64,000 nucleotides of DNA, taken from Promicromonospora iranensis (lineage in GTDB: Bacteria > Actinomycetota > Actinomycetes > Actinomycetales > Cellulomonadaceae). A program made the position numbers and the translations under genes. Positions 8,003 to 16,591 of the stretch are shown here, piece after piece. The stretch covers positions 392,925 to 456,924 of the forward strand of contig NZ_JAJQQP010000003.1 of assembly GCF_028994805.1 (NCBI RefSeq), given 5' to 3'. The notes below the pieces were generated by a model. That model did no database searches, was not told the origin of the DNA, and saw nothing but the letters and a program-made list of their open reading frames with translations. How positions within the stretch are numbered: position 1 is the stretch's first letter; each line of letters starts with the position of its first letter.

Positions 8003-8931
8003 TGCTCATGCTGACCGACCCGTTCATGCAGCGCGCCCTCATCGCCGCGCTCCTCGTCGGCATCACCGCGCCCGTCGTCGGCACCTACCTGGTGCAGCGC
8101 AAGCTCTCCCTGCTCGGCGACGGGATCGGGCACGTGGCCCTGACCGGCGTCGCGCTGGGCTGGCTCGTCGGCGCGGGCATGGGGCTGACGCCGAACGACG
8201 CGCTCGCCATCCCCGGCGCCGTGGTCGCCGCGGTGATCGGCGCCGTCCTCATCGAGGTGGTCCGGCGCCGCGGCCGCACCTCGGGCGACCTCGCGCTCGC
8301 CATCATGTTCTACGGCGGCATCGCCGGCGGCGTCTTTCTCATCGGGGTCGCCGGCGGCTCCTCCGGAAACCTCATGCAGTACCTGTTCGGCTCGATCTCC
8401 ACGGTGACCGACGGCGACCTCTGGCTCACCGTCGTGCTCTCCCTCGTGGTGCTGGCTGTCGGCGTCGGCCTGCGGCACGCGCTGTTCTCGGTGAGCCACG
8501 ACGAGGAGTTCGCCATCGCGTCCGGGCTGCCCGTCTGGGCGCTGAACATCATCGTCGCGGTCGTGTCGGCCCTCACCGTGACGGTCGCCATGCGCGTCGT
8601 CGGCCTGCTCCTCGTCAGCGCGCTCATGATCGTGCCCGTCGCCGTCGCGCAGCAGGTCACGCACGCCTTCGGGCGCACCATGTTCACCGCGTGCGTCGTC
8701 GGCGTGGTGGTCTGTGTGTCCGGCCTGACCATCACCTACTGGTACAACGTCTCGCCGGGCGCGACTATCGTGGTCCTTGCCATCGCGGTCTACGCGGTGG
8801 TCTCACTGGTGGCGCCGTTCCTGACCCGGCGGCGTCCCGCGCACGACCCACATCCAGATCTGCCCGACGACGTCGACCTGCCGGCTGCCGCAACGGAACG
8901 TGCGGTGGCCGCCGCGAAGGAGTGCCGCTGA
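7999..8931 (+). CDS. znuB: Zinc ABC transporter permease
   Basis: Integral membrane channel of the zinc importer (ABC-3 family). The 310-residue protein has eight or so hydrophobic helices. The family motif QRKLSLLGDGIGHVALTG in the first cytoplasmic loop is the likely ATPase contact. Later text SHDEEFAIASGLPV and VVGLLLVSALMIVPVA is typical. The ATG at 7999 overlaps the znuC stop by four bases. The C-terminal 45 residues are hydrophilic and cytoplasmic. It is read through into zur. Confidence 0.94.
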   Translation: MMLMLTDPFMQRALIAALLVGITAPVVGTYLVQRKLSLLGDGIGHVALTGVALGWLVGAGMGLTPNDALAIPGAVVAAVIGAVLIEVVRRRGRTSGDLALAIMFYGGIAGGVFLIGVAGGSSGNLMQYLFGSISTVTDGDLWLTVVLSLVVLAVGVGLRHALFSVSHDEEFAIASGLPVWALNIIVAVVSALTVTVAMRVVGLLLVSALMIVPVAVAQQVTHAFGRTMFTACVVGVVVCVSGLTITYWYNVSPGATIVVLAIAVYAVVSLVAPFLTRRRPAHDPHPDLPDDVDLPAAATERAVAAAKECR

Positions 8932-9332
8932 TGGCCGCACGTATGACCCGCCAGCGGACGGCTGTCGTCGAGGCGCTCGACGAGCTCGCGGACTTCCGCT
9001 CCGCCCAGCAGCTGCACGAGACCCTGCGCGCCCGCGGCGAGTCCGTGGGCCTCGCGACCGTGTACCGGGCGCTGCAGGCGCTCGCGGACGCGAGCGAGGT
9101 CGACGTGCTGCGCGCCGAGGACGGCGAGAGCCTCTACCGCCGGTGCGCGCGCCGTGAGCACCACCACCACCTGGTGTGCCGGCACTGCGGCAGGACCGTC
9201 GAGATCGACGGTCCCACCGTGGAGGCCTGGGCCTCGAAGGTGGCGGCCGCCCAGGGCTTCGACGACATCGAGCACACGATCGAGCTCTGGGGCACCTGCG
9301 CGGACTGCCGCGCCTCCGCAGCGACGAAGTAA
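8931..9332 (+). CDS. zur: Zinc uptake regulator, Fur family
   Basis: Zinc-dependent DNA-binding repressor. The 133-residue protein has an N-terminal winged helix (MTRQRTAVVEALDEL to LATVYRALQAL), then HHHHLVCRHCGRT. Cys83/Cys86 and Cys123/Cys126 make the structural zinc site, and the His run 77-80 belongs to the regulatory metal site. The ATG shares its first base with the znuB stop and follows AAGGAG at 8917-8922. It ends the zinc operon, whose only visible operator is the palindrome at the znuA start. A second candidate target lies at 58.87 kb. Confidence 0.94.
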   Translation: MAARMTRQRTAVVEALDELADFRSAQQLHETLRARGESVGLATVYRALQALADASEVDVLRAEDGESLYRRCARREHHHHLVCRHCGRTVEIDGPTVEAWASKVAAAQGFDDIEHTIELWGTCADCRASAATK

Positions 9333-9450
9333 CTACCTGACTACCTCGGCAGAGGGGGCGGGGCGGGGTTTTCCGTCGGCTCGGGGAGTTATCGCAGGAA
9401 GAGTTCCGGCGGGTGTCCGCATTCGCAGGACGGCGTGGCAGGATGCGTGC

Positions 9451-10668
9451 ATGACCTCAGCACGGCACGCCGCGGACCGGCGGGGCAGGCTCCCCTCGCG
9501 GGCCGAGGTGGTCGTGGTCGGCGGCGGTGCGATCGGTGCGTCGGTGGCGTTCCACCTCGCCGAGGACGGCGTCGACGTGCTGCTCCTGGAAGCCGACGAG
9601 CTTGCCTCCGGCAGCTCGGGCAAGCCCATCGGGGGAGTGCGGGCGCAGTTCTCCGACCCGGCGAACGTCGACCTCGGCAACCGCAGCCTCGAGCTGTACG
9701 AGGACTTCGCGAACCGCCCCGGGGCGGACATCGGGCTGCAGCAACCGGGGTACCTGTTCCTCCTGCCGGACGCCGACGACGTCGCGCTGTTCGAGGAGTC
9801 GGTGGCCATGCAGAACGAGCGCGGGGTGGCGAGCCGCATGCTCGGCCGCGACGCTGTGCACCGCCTCAACCCGTATGTCGACGTCGACCGGTACCAGGGC
9901 GCCGCGTACGCCGCCCGCGACGGGTTCGCCCACCCGCGCGCCGTCGTCGAGGGGTACGCCGCGGGCGTCGAGCGCCATGGCGGAACGGTCCGCACGCACG
10001 TCACCGCCACCGACGTCGAGACGAGGGGCGACGACGTCGTCGCGGTGTGGACGAGCCAGGGCCGGGTGCGGACGGGCGCCGTCGTGCTGTGCGCGGGGGC
10101 GTGGACCCGCGACGTGGCCGCGAAGGCAGGGCTCGACCTGCCCGTCGACCCGTACCGGCGGCAGATCGGCTTCACCCCGGCGCTGGACCCGGCGCCGCGG
10201 CGGATCCCGTTCACCATCGACTACGGCACCACCTTCTACTTCCACAACGCCGCACCCGACGGGCTGCTGGTCGGCATCGCCGACCCGGCCACCCCCATCG
10301 CCTTCGAGCGCACCTACGACCCGGCCTGGCTGCCGCTGCTGCGCGGGGCGCTGGGGGCCTGCGCCCCCGAGCTGGTCGACGTGCCCGTCGCGCGCGGCTG
10401 GGCGGGCCTCTACGAGATGACGCCGGACCACAACGCGCTCATCGGTGAGGCCACCGGTGTGCCGGGCCGCGTGCTGTACGCCGCCGGCTTCTCGGGCCAC
10501 GGGTTCCTGCAGGCGCCCGCCGTCGGCGAGGCGGTGCGCGACCTGTACGCGGGCCGTACGCCCCCGACCGACGTGTCCGGGTTCGGTGCCGACCGGTTCG
10601 CCGACGGCACCGCGGACACGACCACCACCGGCCCGGGGCGACGAGGCCCCGAGTCGAACATCATCTGA
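9451..10668 (+). CDS. FAD-dependent amine/amino-acid oxidoreductase (DAO family), first gene of lysine-type catabolic operon
   Basis: A 405-residue flavoprotein. The N-terminal Rossmann motif VVVVGGGAIGASVAFHL (19-36) ends in the acidic residue that holds the FAD ribose (LLLEAD). The C-terminal GRVLYAAGFSGHGFLQAP is the second FAD-contact typical of sarcosine oxidase beta and glycine oxidase relatives. Such enzymes oxidise secondary or primary amines or imino acids. The next two genes encode 2-oxoadipate and semialdehyde enzymes, so L-pipecolate or a 2-aminoadipate-like compound is a sensible substrate, by analogy with Pseudomonas AmaA. This is inference. The ATG at 9451 has CAGGAT six bases before it, so the transcript may be leaderless. 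Confidence 0.85.
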   Translation: MTSARHAADRRGRLPSRAEVVVVGGGAIGASVAFHLAEDGVDVLLLEADELASGSSGKPIGGVRAQFSDPANVDLGNRSLELYEDFANRPGADIGLQQPGYLFLLPDADDVALFEESVAMQNERGVASRMLGRDAVHRLNPYVDVDRYQGAAYAARDGFAHPRAVVEGYAAGVERHGGTVRTHVTATDVETRGDDVVAVWTSQGRVRTGAVVLCAGAWTRDVAAKAGLDLPVDPYRRQIGFTPALDPAPRRIPFTIDYGTTFYFHNAAPDGLLVGIADPATPIAFERTYDPAWLPLLRGALGACAPELVDVPVARGWAGLYEMTPDHNALIGEATGVPGRVLYAAGFSGHGFLQAPAVGEAVRDLYAGRTPPTDVSGFGADRFADGTADTTTTGPGRRGPESNII

Positions 10669-10684
10669 CGGACAGGAGAGACCT

Positions 10685-12100
10685 ATGTCGGCAGCGACAT
10701 TCCTCGAGCCCTGGCAGCTGAGGGCCGCGTTCGCGCGCAGCCTCTCGGACATGTACGGCAAGGAGGTGCCCGCCTACACCACGCTGCTGGACGTGTCGCA
10801 CGAGGTCAACGCCGACTTCGTGGCGAAGCACGGGGCGGACGCCGAGCGGCTGGGCTCGGTCGCGCGCGTCACGGCGGAGCGGCACGGCGCGATCCGGGTG
10901 GGCACGCCCACCGAGATGGCGCAGGTCGCCCGCGTCTTCGGCGCGATGGGTATGCATCCCGTCGGGTTCTACGACCTGCGCGACGCGTCGTCCAGCTCGG
11001 TCCCCGTCATCTCGACCGCCTTCCGCCCGATCGAGCGCGCGGAGCTGGCCCGCAACCCGTTCCGGGTCTTCACGTCCATGCTCGTCACCGCGGACCGCCG
11101 GTTCTTCACCGCGGACCTGGAGCGGCGGCTGGAGAGCTTCCTCGCCGCGCGCACGCTGTTCGGCCCGGAGCTGCTCGCCCTCGCCGACCGAGCCGAGGCC
11201 GAGGGCGGCCTCCCCGAGGACCAGGCAGCTCAGTTCCTGCGCCTGGCGACCCAGGCGTTCGAGCTGTCGAGCGAGCCCGTCGACCAGGCCTGGTACCGCG
11301 AGCTGGAGGCCGTGAGCGCGGTCGCCGCCGACATCGGCGGCATCGCGTCCACGCACATCAACCACCTCACGCCCCGCGTGCTCGACATCGACGACCTGTA
11401 CGCCCGCATGGAGGCCCGCGGCATCACGATGATCGACGCGATCCAGGGCCCGCCCCGCTGGGAGGGCCCGGACGTGCTGCTGCGCCAGACCTCGTTCCGC
11501 GCGCTCGCGGAGCCGCGGACGTTCCGCACCGCCGACGGCGAGATCGTGCGGGACGCCCTGCGCGTGCGCTTCGGCGAGGTGGAGGCGCGCGGCATCGCGC
11601 TGACCCGCGAGGGCCGCGCCGCGTACGACGCCGCGGTGCTCGAGATCGACGAGAAGGCCGCCGCGGCCCGCGCCGAGGACCCGGGTCTGACCGAGACGCG
11701 GCGCCAGGAGATCGCTCGCGGCGTCTGGCAGAAGACCTTCCCGGCGACGGAGACAGGGCTCGCGGCCCAGGGCCTCGGCTGGTTCACCTACGAGGTCGAC
11801 CCGGCCGGCTTCACCCCCGAGGTCCGCCGGGAACCCGTCGTCTACGAGGACTTCCTCCCGCGCTCGGCGGCCGGCATCTTCCAGTCCAACCTGACCTCGG
11901 ACGGCGCCAAGGACGCGAGCCAGGAGGGCATCAACCGCGACGCGGACTGGATGTCCGGCGCGCTCGGCCGCGAGCTCAACGACCCCTTCGACCTGTACGC
12001 CGACCAGGTGGACAGGTCGCTCGCCGGCGCCGCCGAGACCCTCGGCGTCGACCCGGCAACCCTCACCACGACCGACCGCACCACGGGAGCACCGCGATGA
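10685..12100 (+). CDS. hglS: 2-oxoadipate dioxygenase/decarboxylase (HglS/YdcJ, DUF1338 family)
   Basis: A cytoplasmic iron-dependent enzyme family that converts 2-oxoadipate to D-2-hydroxyglutarate with release of CO2, a step of lysine breakdown. The 471-residue protein has family landmarks: SVARVTAERHGAIRVGT with a likely metal His at about 67, STHINHLTPRVLDID with a second His, and VRFGEVEARGIALTREGR with the acidic ligand. The ATG follows GGACAGGAGAG. It sits 16 bases after the flavoprotein gene, and its stop overlaps the dehydrogenase start, so one operon is clear. No D-2-hydroxyglutarate dehydrogenase is in the window. Confidence 0.88.
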   Translation: MSAATFLEPWQLRAAFARSLSDMYGKEVPAYTTLLDVSHEVNADFVAKHGADAERLGSVARVTAERHGAIRVGTPTEMAQVARVFGAMGMHPVGFYDLRDASSSSVPVISTAFRPIERAELARNPFRVFTSMLVTADRRFFTADLERRLESFLAARTLFGPELLALADRAEAEGGLPEDQAAQFLRLATQAFELSSEPVDQAWYRELEAVSAVAADIGGIASTHINHLTPRVLDIDDLYARMEARGITMIDAIQGPPRWEGPDVLLRQTSFRALAEPRTFRTADGEIVRDALRVRFGEVEARGIALTREGRAAYDAAVLEIDEKAAAARAEDPGLTETRRQEIARGVWQKTFPATETGLAAQGLGWFTYEVDPAGFTPEVRREPVVYEDFLPRSAAGIFQSNLTSDGAKDASQEGINRDADWMSGALGRELNDPFDLYADQVDRSLAGAAETLGVDPATLTTTDRTTGAPR

Positions 12101-13671
12101 CCAGCACCACCACCCACACCCCGCTGACGACCGAGCTGCGGGACGCCGCCCTCGCCGCGCTGGAGCGGCTGGGCGCCACGACACCGGTGGTCGAGCCCGC
12201 CCCGGGCGTCGAGCCCTCCTCGGTGGACGAGGAGACCCTCTCCGTCGTCTCCCCGTTGTCCGGTCAGCCGCTCCTGCGCCTGCGCCGCGACGGCGCCGCG
12301 GAGACGGCCGCCGCCGTCGGGCAGGCCGCGGAGGCCTTCACCACGTGGCGCTCCGTGCCCGCTCCCGTGCGCGGCCAGGTGATCAAGCGCCTGGGCGAGC
12401 TGCTGACCGAGCACAAGGCCGACCTGGCGGAGCTTGTCACCATCGAGGCGGGCAAGATCACCAGCGAGGCCCTGGGCGAGGTCCAGGAGATGATCGACAT
12501 CTGCGACTTCGCCGTCGGGCTGTCGCGGCAGGTGGGCGGCCGGACCATGCCGTCCGAGCGCCCGGGGCACCGCCTCATGGAGACCTGGCACCCGATGGGC
12601 GTGGTCGGCGTGATCAGCGCGTTCAACTTCCCGGTGGCCGTGTGGTCCTGGAACACGGCGGTCGCGCTCGTCTGTGGCGACACCGTGGTGTGGAAGCCGA
12701 GCGAGAAGACCCTGCTGTCCGCGGTCGGCGCCTCCGCGCTGCTCGACCGGGCGCTCGCCGAGGCCGGGTTCCCGGCCGGCGTCTCGCAGCTCCTCCTCGG
12801 CGACCGCGAGGCGGGCGAGGCGCTCGTGGCCGACCCGCGCGTGGCGCTCGTCTCCGCGACCGGCTCGGAGCGGATGGGCCAGCAGGTCGCGCCCGTCGTC
12901 GCGGCGCGTGGCGGGCGGTACCTGCTGGAGCTGGGCGGCAACAACGCCGCGGTCGTGGCGCCGTCGGCGGACCTGGACCTCGCGGTGCGTGGCGCGGTCT
13001 TCGCCGCCGCGGGCACGGCGGGGCAGCGCTGCACGTCGCTGCGGCGCCTGATCGTGCACGAGTCGATCGTGGACGACGTCGTCGCGCGGCTCGCCAAGGT
13101 CTACACGGGCCTCCCGGTCGGTGACCCCCGTACCGAGGGCACGCTGGTGGGCCCGCTGGTCGACGCCGGTGCGCGGAGGAGCATGCTGGCCTCGATCGAC
13201 GAGGCGGTGGCCGCGGGCGGCGAGCTGGTGGTGGGCGGCACGGCGGTGACCGTGGCCGGCGCCGAGGACGCGGCGTACGTGCAGCCGGCCATCGTGCGGA
13301 TGCCGGTGCAGGCCGACGTCGTCAAGCGCGAGACGTTCGCCCCGATCCTGTACGTGCTGACCTACTCGGAGCTCCCCGAGGCGATCGCCGTCCACAACGA
13401 CGTGCCCCAGGGTCTGTCGTCGGCGATCTTCACGCTGGACGTGCGCGAGGCCGAGACGTTCCTGTCCGAGGTCGGCTCGGACTGCGGCATCGTGAACGTC
13501 AACATCGGTACCTCCGGCGCCGAGATCGGCGGTGCGTTCGGCGGTGAGAAGTCGACCGGCGGCGGGCGCGAGTCCGGGTCGGACGCCTGGAAGCAGTACA
13601 TGCGCCGCGCCACGAACACGGTCAACTACTCGACGGAGCTGCCGCTGGCGCAGGGCGTCAACTTCGGCTGA
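12097..13671 (+). CDS. amaB: ALDH7-type dehydrogenase, probable 2-aminoadipate semialdehyde (piperideine-6-carboxylate) dehydrogenase
   Basis: NAD(P)-dependent aldehyde dehydrogenase of 524 residues. Visible catalytic parts are Asn177 (SAFNFP), general-base Glu278 (LLELGGNN) and nucleophile Cys312 (GQRCTS). The C-terminal segment FGGEKSTGGGRESGSDAWKQYMRR is the antiquitin/ALDH7 signature that binds the amino-acid end of aminoadipate semialdehyde. It would make 2-aminoadipate, which after transamination is the source of the HglS substrate. The ATG overlaps the hglS stop as ATGA. A long perfect hairpin ends the operon. Confidence 0.87.
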   Translation: MTSTTTHTPLTTELRDAALAALERLGATTPVVEPAPGVEPSSVDEETLSVVSPLSGQPLLRLRRDGAAETAAAVGQAAEAFTTWRSVPAPVRGQVIKRLGELLTEHKADLAELVTIEAGKITSEALGEVQEMIDICDFAVGLSRQVGGRTMPSERPGHRLMETWHPMGVVGVISAFNFPVAVWSWNTAVALVCGDTVVWKPSEKTLLSAVGASALLDRALAEAGFPAGVSQLLLGDREAGEALVADPRVALVSATGSERMGQQVAPVVAARGGRYLLELGGNNAAVVAPSADLDLAVRGAVFAAAGTAGQRCTSLRRLIVHESIVDDVVARLAKVYTGLPVGDPRTEGTLVGPLVDAGARRSMLASIDEAVAAGGELVVGGTAVTVAGAEDAAYVQPAIVRMPVQADVVKRETFAPILYVLTYSELPEAIAVHNDVPQGLSSAIFTLDVREAETFLSEVGSDCGIVNVNIGTSGAEIGGAFGGEKSTGGGRESGSDAWKQYMRRATNTVNYSTELPLAQGVNFG

Positions 13672-13680
13672 CGAGCCACC

Positions 13681-13717
13681 GCTGGTCGAGCCCCACCCGC
13701 GGGCGGGCTCGACCAGC
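13681..13717. terminator. Bidirectional hairpin between convergent genes
   Basis: GCTGGTCGAGCCC (13681-13693) and GGGCTCGACCAGC (13705-13717) are a 13-bp perfect inverted repeat with an 11-base loop. It lies 9 bases after the aldehyde dehydrogenase stop and 26 bases from the end of the convergent membrane protein gene, so it can serve both. A 14-mer including its right arm recurs at 45523-45536. Confidence 0.75.
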
Positions 13718-13743
13718 GACGGCCGCTCGACCGACGGTCACTC

Positions 13744-14976
13744 TCAGGAACGACCAGCCCCGACCTTCGCCACCGAACCCGTCTCGGTGGTCGGCACGTC
13801 GGTGCTGGGGGCGTACTTGTTCACCGCGCTGACGGAGACCCCCACCCGCTCCGCGACCTCGTCGAGGCTGAGGTTCTGCTCCCACCGGAGCACGCGGATC
13901 TCGCTGATCTGGTGCGTGCTGAGCGTCGGCGCGACGTCCGTGACCGCGGGCGTCGTGACGTCGGCCGAGCGAGCCTCCCAGTCCGTCACGGTGGCCGGGC
14001 GGCTCGCGGGCTCGCCACTCTTCACCGGCTCGGCCGCCACCGTCTTCACGGGCGTGTACTTGCGTTCCAGCTGCACGCGCTCGATCTCTCCGGTCAGAGC
14101 AGGCTCGGACCGGGCCCGCTCGGGGTCGGGGCTGCCGGGCAGAGCAGGCTCGTCGTGCGCGGACCTGTCGTGCTCGCCCCCGTCGGTCACGGCCAGGCCG
14201 AGCTGGACGCCGGCGGGAAGCGTGAGGTCGGGCAGGTTCACGCGGGTCAGTGTGCGGTCGGACGCGGCCCGCTCGAGCTCGCTCTGATCCGGCATCCACT
14301 CGCCGGCCAACGCCGCGGCCTCCTGGACGACGTCGCGGATCGTGCGCTCCGACTCCAGGTGCGGGCGTGTGACCTCCGCGGTGACACCGGCGGGCACGTG
14401 GCGGTGGACCCGGGTCACCGCGGCGTTCACGTCCGCGATGCGTGCGTCACGCTCGTCCTCGGGGGCGATCTGGGCCAGCCGCACCGCGTCGAGCATGTCC
14501 AGCACGGCGGTCTCGCGGTCGGTCTCGATCTTGGCCAGCCGGTCGAGGTTGCGCGCACTCGACGCCGACTGGAAGAACAGGTGTACCGCTACCGCCGCCA
14601 GGACGGGGGCCACGGCGCGGGAGGCGGCAAAGATGCCCTCACCGAGCAGCCAGCCGTGCCAGGCGGCGAGCGCGCCGGACAGGACGCCGACGATGATCGC
14701 GCCGCCGAGCCAGCGTCCGTGACCGGACGGCGGACGGCCGCTCTCGAGAGCTCGGTCGGCTCGGCGCCGTCCCTCCCAGGCCAGGCCGATCACCAGTGCC
14801 TCGTAGGCGACGCCCAGCGCGTAGCCGAGCTCGGGCCCCTCATAGGCGGCGATGGTGTGTGACATGCCGATGTAGGCCCAGGCCGAGAGGCCGAAGGCCC
14901 CCAGGAAGAAGCCTGGGTTTCTGCGAATGTCGGCGATGACCGCAGGAACGCGTCGGGGGCGTTTCTCCGATGCCAT
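13744..14976 (-). CDS. Membrane protein with C-terminal HTH (SpdB/DUF2637-like)
   Basis: A 410-residue protein with four hydrophobic helices in the first 135 residues (about 21-41, 48-67, 88-110, 114-135), a charged middle, and a C-terminal helix-turn-helix of about 30 residues (NLSLDEVAERVGVSVSAVNKYAP). The N-terminal half resembles the SpdB/DUF2637 spread proteins found on actinomycete plasmids and integrative elements. No integrase, replication or transfer gene is nearby, so it may be a relic or a domesticated protein. The upstream AAGGGA is a weak, distant ribosome site. Role unknown; the family link is tentative. Confidence 0.65.
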   Translation of the reverse strand: MASEKRPRRVPAVIADIRRNPGFFLGAFGLSAWAYIGMSHTIAAYEGPELGYALGVAYEALVIGLAWEGRRRADRALESGRPPSGHGRWLGGAIIVGVLSGALAAWHGWLLGEGIFAASRAVAPVLAAVAVHLFFQSASSARNLDRLAKIETDRETAVLDMLDAVRLAQIAPEDERDARIADVNAAVTRVHRHVPAGVTAEVTRPHLESERTIRDVVQEAAALAGEWMPDQSELERAASDRTLTRVNLPDLTLPAGVQLGLAVTDGGEHDRSAHDEPALPGSPDPERARSEPALTGEIERVQLERKYTPVKTVAAEPVKSGEPASRPATVTDWEARSADVTTPAVTDVAPTLSTHQISEIRVLRWEQNLSLDEVAERVGVSVSAVNKYAPSTDVPTTETGSVAKVGAGRS

Positions 14977-15262
14977 GATGGGTGTATCCCTTTCCGTCGG
15001 TACGGGTGGGTGAGGCGGGGACCGCCGGGGTGTGGTCGAGCCCGACGGTTCGAGTGGTGCAAGGCTGATCCTGGACTACCTTGGGCCCTTTGTGCTCTTT
15101 ACGCAGAAGATCGACCTGAATCTCTTCGAGTTATCACCCCGCTCGTCGATGCGGCGGGATCTGTCCGAGCGGTCGAGGCAGCAGCGAAAGCGCCCCTGAG
15201 TTATCCACAGATGAGCCACCTTGACGCTCTTCGGCGGCCTTTCGTGTTGAATCATAAGCGCT

Positions 15263-16546
15263 ATGACCCGGACACCGACGCCCGTCGACCACCTTGACCC
15301 GGACCTCGCCCCCGACCCGCTCGCCGGGCTGCCGCTGCGCGAACGCCTGGCCCTCGCGACCCGGCTGGAGGCTCGGCTGGTCGAGCACGTGCTGCGGCCC
15401 GCCAACGCCGAAGCGGTCCGGCGCCAGGCCGAGTACGTCGGCTCGCAGGTGCTCACCCACGACCCGGACGCCGACGACGACCCCGAGCTGCGCGGCGCGA
15501 TGGTCCTGGACGGCGCCGTCGACATGCTCGTGCACTCGGGGCCGCGGGGCGTGGGCGGTTCGCTGGTGCAGCGCCTGCTGGGCGCGGAGCCGCCCGCGGA
15601 CGCCGTCGGCAGCGCCCCGGCCGGCCTGGTCCTGACCGCCGCGGAGCGGGCGCTGCTCGAACCGTGGCGCGACGGCGGGGTGCTGGGCTACTTCATGGTG
15701 ACCGACCTGGTGGACGAGCACGCCATGCTGCACAACCTCGAGGACGACCTGGACTACCGGGTGTACACCGGCTGCTCCGAGATCCGGTCGGCGGCGCTGG
15801 CCCCCGGCCTGCCGCTGTCCGGGCGCGTGCTGCCGGTCGGGGCGGCGTGGATCTTCGCGGACACCCCCTTCGTGTTCCCGCCGAGCGCCATGGTCGACGT
15901 CGTGCGCGGCGTCGTCACGCTGCTGTCGTCCACCCCGTGCCCGGCCTACCGCAACCCGCGCACGCTGGCCCGCGCCCGGGAGCTGGTCGCCGACCACCAC
16001 CGCGCGTTCCGCGACCTGTTCGGGGACGTGCTGGTGGAGGGCACCGCGTCGCACGTCATGGACTGCTACCTGCGGTTCAAGCACCAGGTCGGGGCGCCGG
16101 CGGAGGAGTTCGCGCTGCTGCCCGCGCTCCGCGACGAGCGCTGGCTGCCGGACGACGCCGCGGACCCCGACGACGCGTCGTTCGCCCTGGCGCACCATCC
16201 GGTCAAGGGCCTGCGCCTGCTCGACTGGTACGGCCAGCTCCGCGAGGTGCACACCGCGCCGTGGCAGCCGTGGAAGCCTCAGCGGCTCGCCCAGGTGCTC
16301 GCCGACCCCGACGTCCCCTCGTGGGTGCTGGCCCTGCTCGCCGAGCGGCACCCGGACCACCTGGACGGGCTGTACGGGACGGCGGCGGGCCGGCCGGGCT
16401 TCGCCTGGGCGGACGACGGCGCGGCGCTGCTCGCCACTCGGGAACCGGCGGCGGGCCACGACGAGCCGGGGCTCGTCATGGCGTCGTCGGTCATGGGGCG
16501 GGTCCAGCCGCCGGACGAGCTCACCGGCGTCCGGCCGACCGCGTGA
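15263..16546 (+). CDS. Conserved-looking protein of unknown function
   Basis: A 427-residue, soluble, acidic protein that I do not recognise. It has no signal peptide or membrane helix. Two notable segments are GGVLGYFMVTDLVDEHAMLHNLEDDLDYRVYTGC (about 135-168) and HHRAFRDLFGDVLVEGTASHVMDCYLRFKHQVG (about 240-272), both well conserved in style with His, Asp, Glu and Cys that could hold a metal or active site. The coding strand is certain from codon position GC and the lack of a credible alternative. A TTGACG at 15221 is a possible -35 element. It is convergent with the kinase gene. Confidence 0.75.
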   Translation: MTRTPTPVDHLDPDLAPDPLAGLPLRERLALATRLEARLVEHVLRPANAEAVRRQAEYVGSQVLTHDPDADDDPELRGAMVLDGAVDMLVHSGPRGVGGSLVQRLLGAEPPADAVGSAPAGLVLTAAERALLEPWRDGGVLGYFMVTDLVDEHAMLHNLEDDLDYRVYTGCSEIRSAALAPGLPLSGRVLPVGAAWIFADTPFVFPPSAMVDVVRGVVTLLSSTPCPAYRNPRTLARARELVADHHRAFRDLFGDVLVEGTASHVMDCYLRFKHQVGAPAEEFALLPALRDERWLPDDAADPDDASFALAHHPVKGLRLLDWYGQLREVHTAPWQPWKPQRLAQVLADPDVPSWVLALLAERHPDHLDGLYGTAAGRPGFAWADDGAALLATREPAAGHDEPGLVMASSVMGRVQPPDELTGVRPTA

Positions 16547-16591
16547 CCCGTGGAAGCCAGGAAGCCGGGCAGCGGGTCGACGGCCGGCGGA

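Noticed and set aside
14977..15262. Small gene or tRNA in the 286-base gap
   Set aside because: A 95-codon plus-strand frame has no ribosome site and non-protein-like content; no cloverleaf could be drawn.
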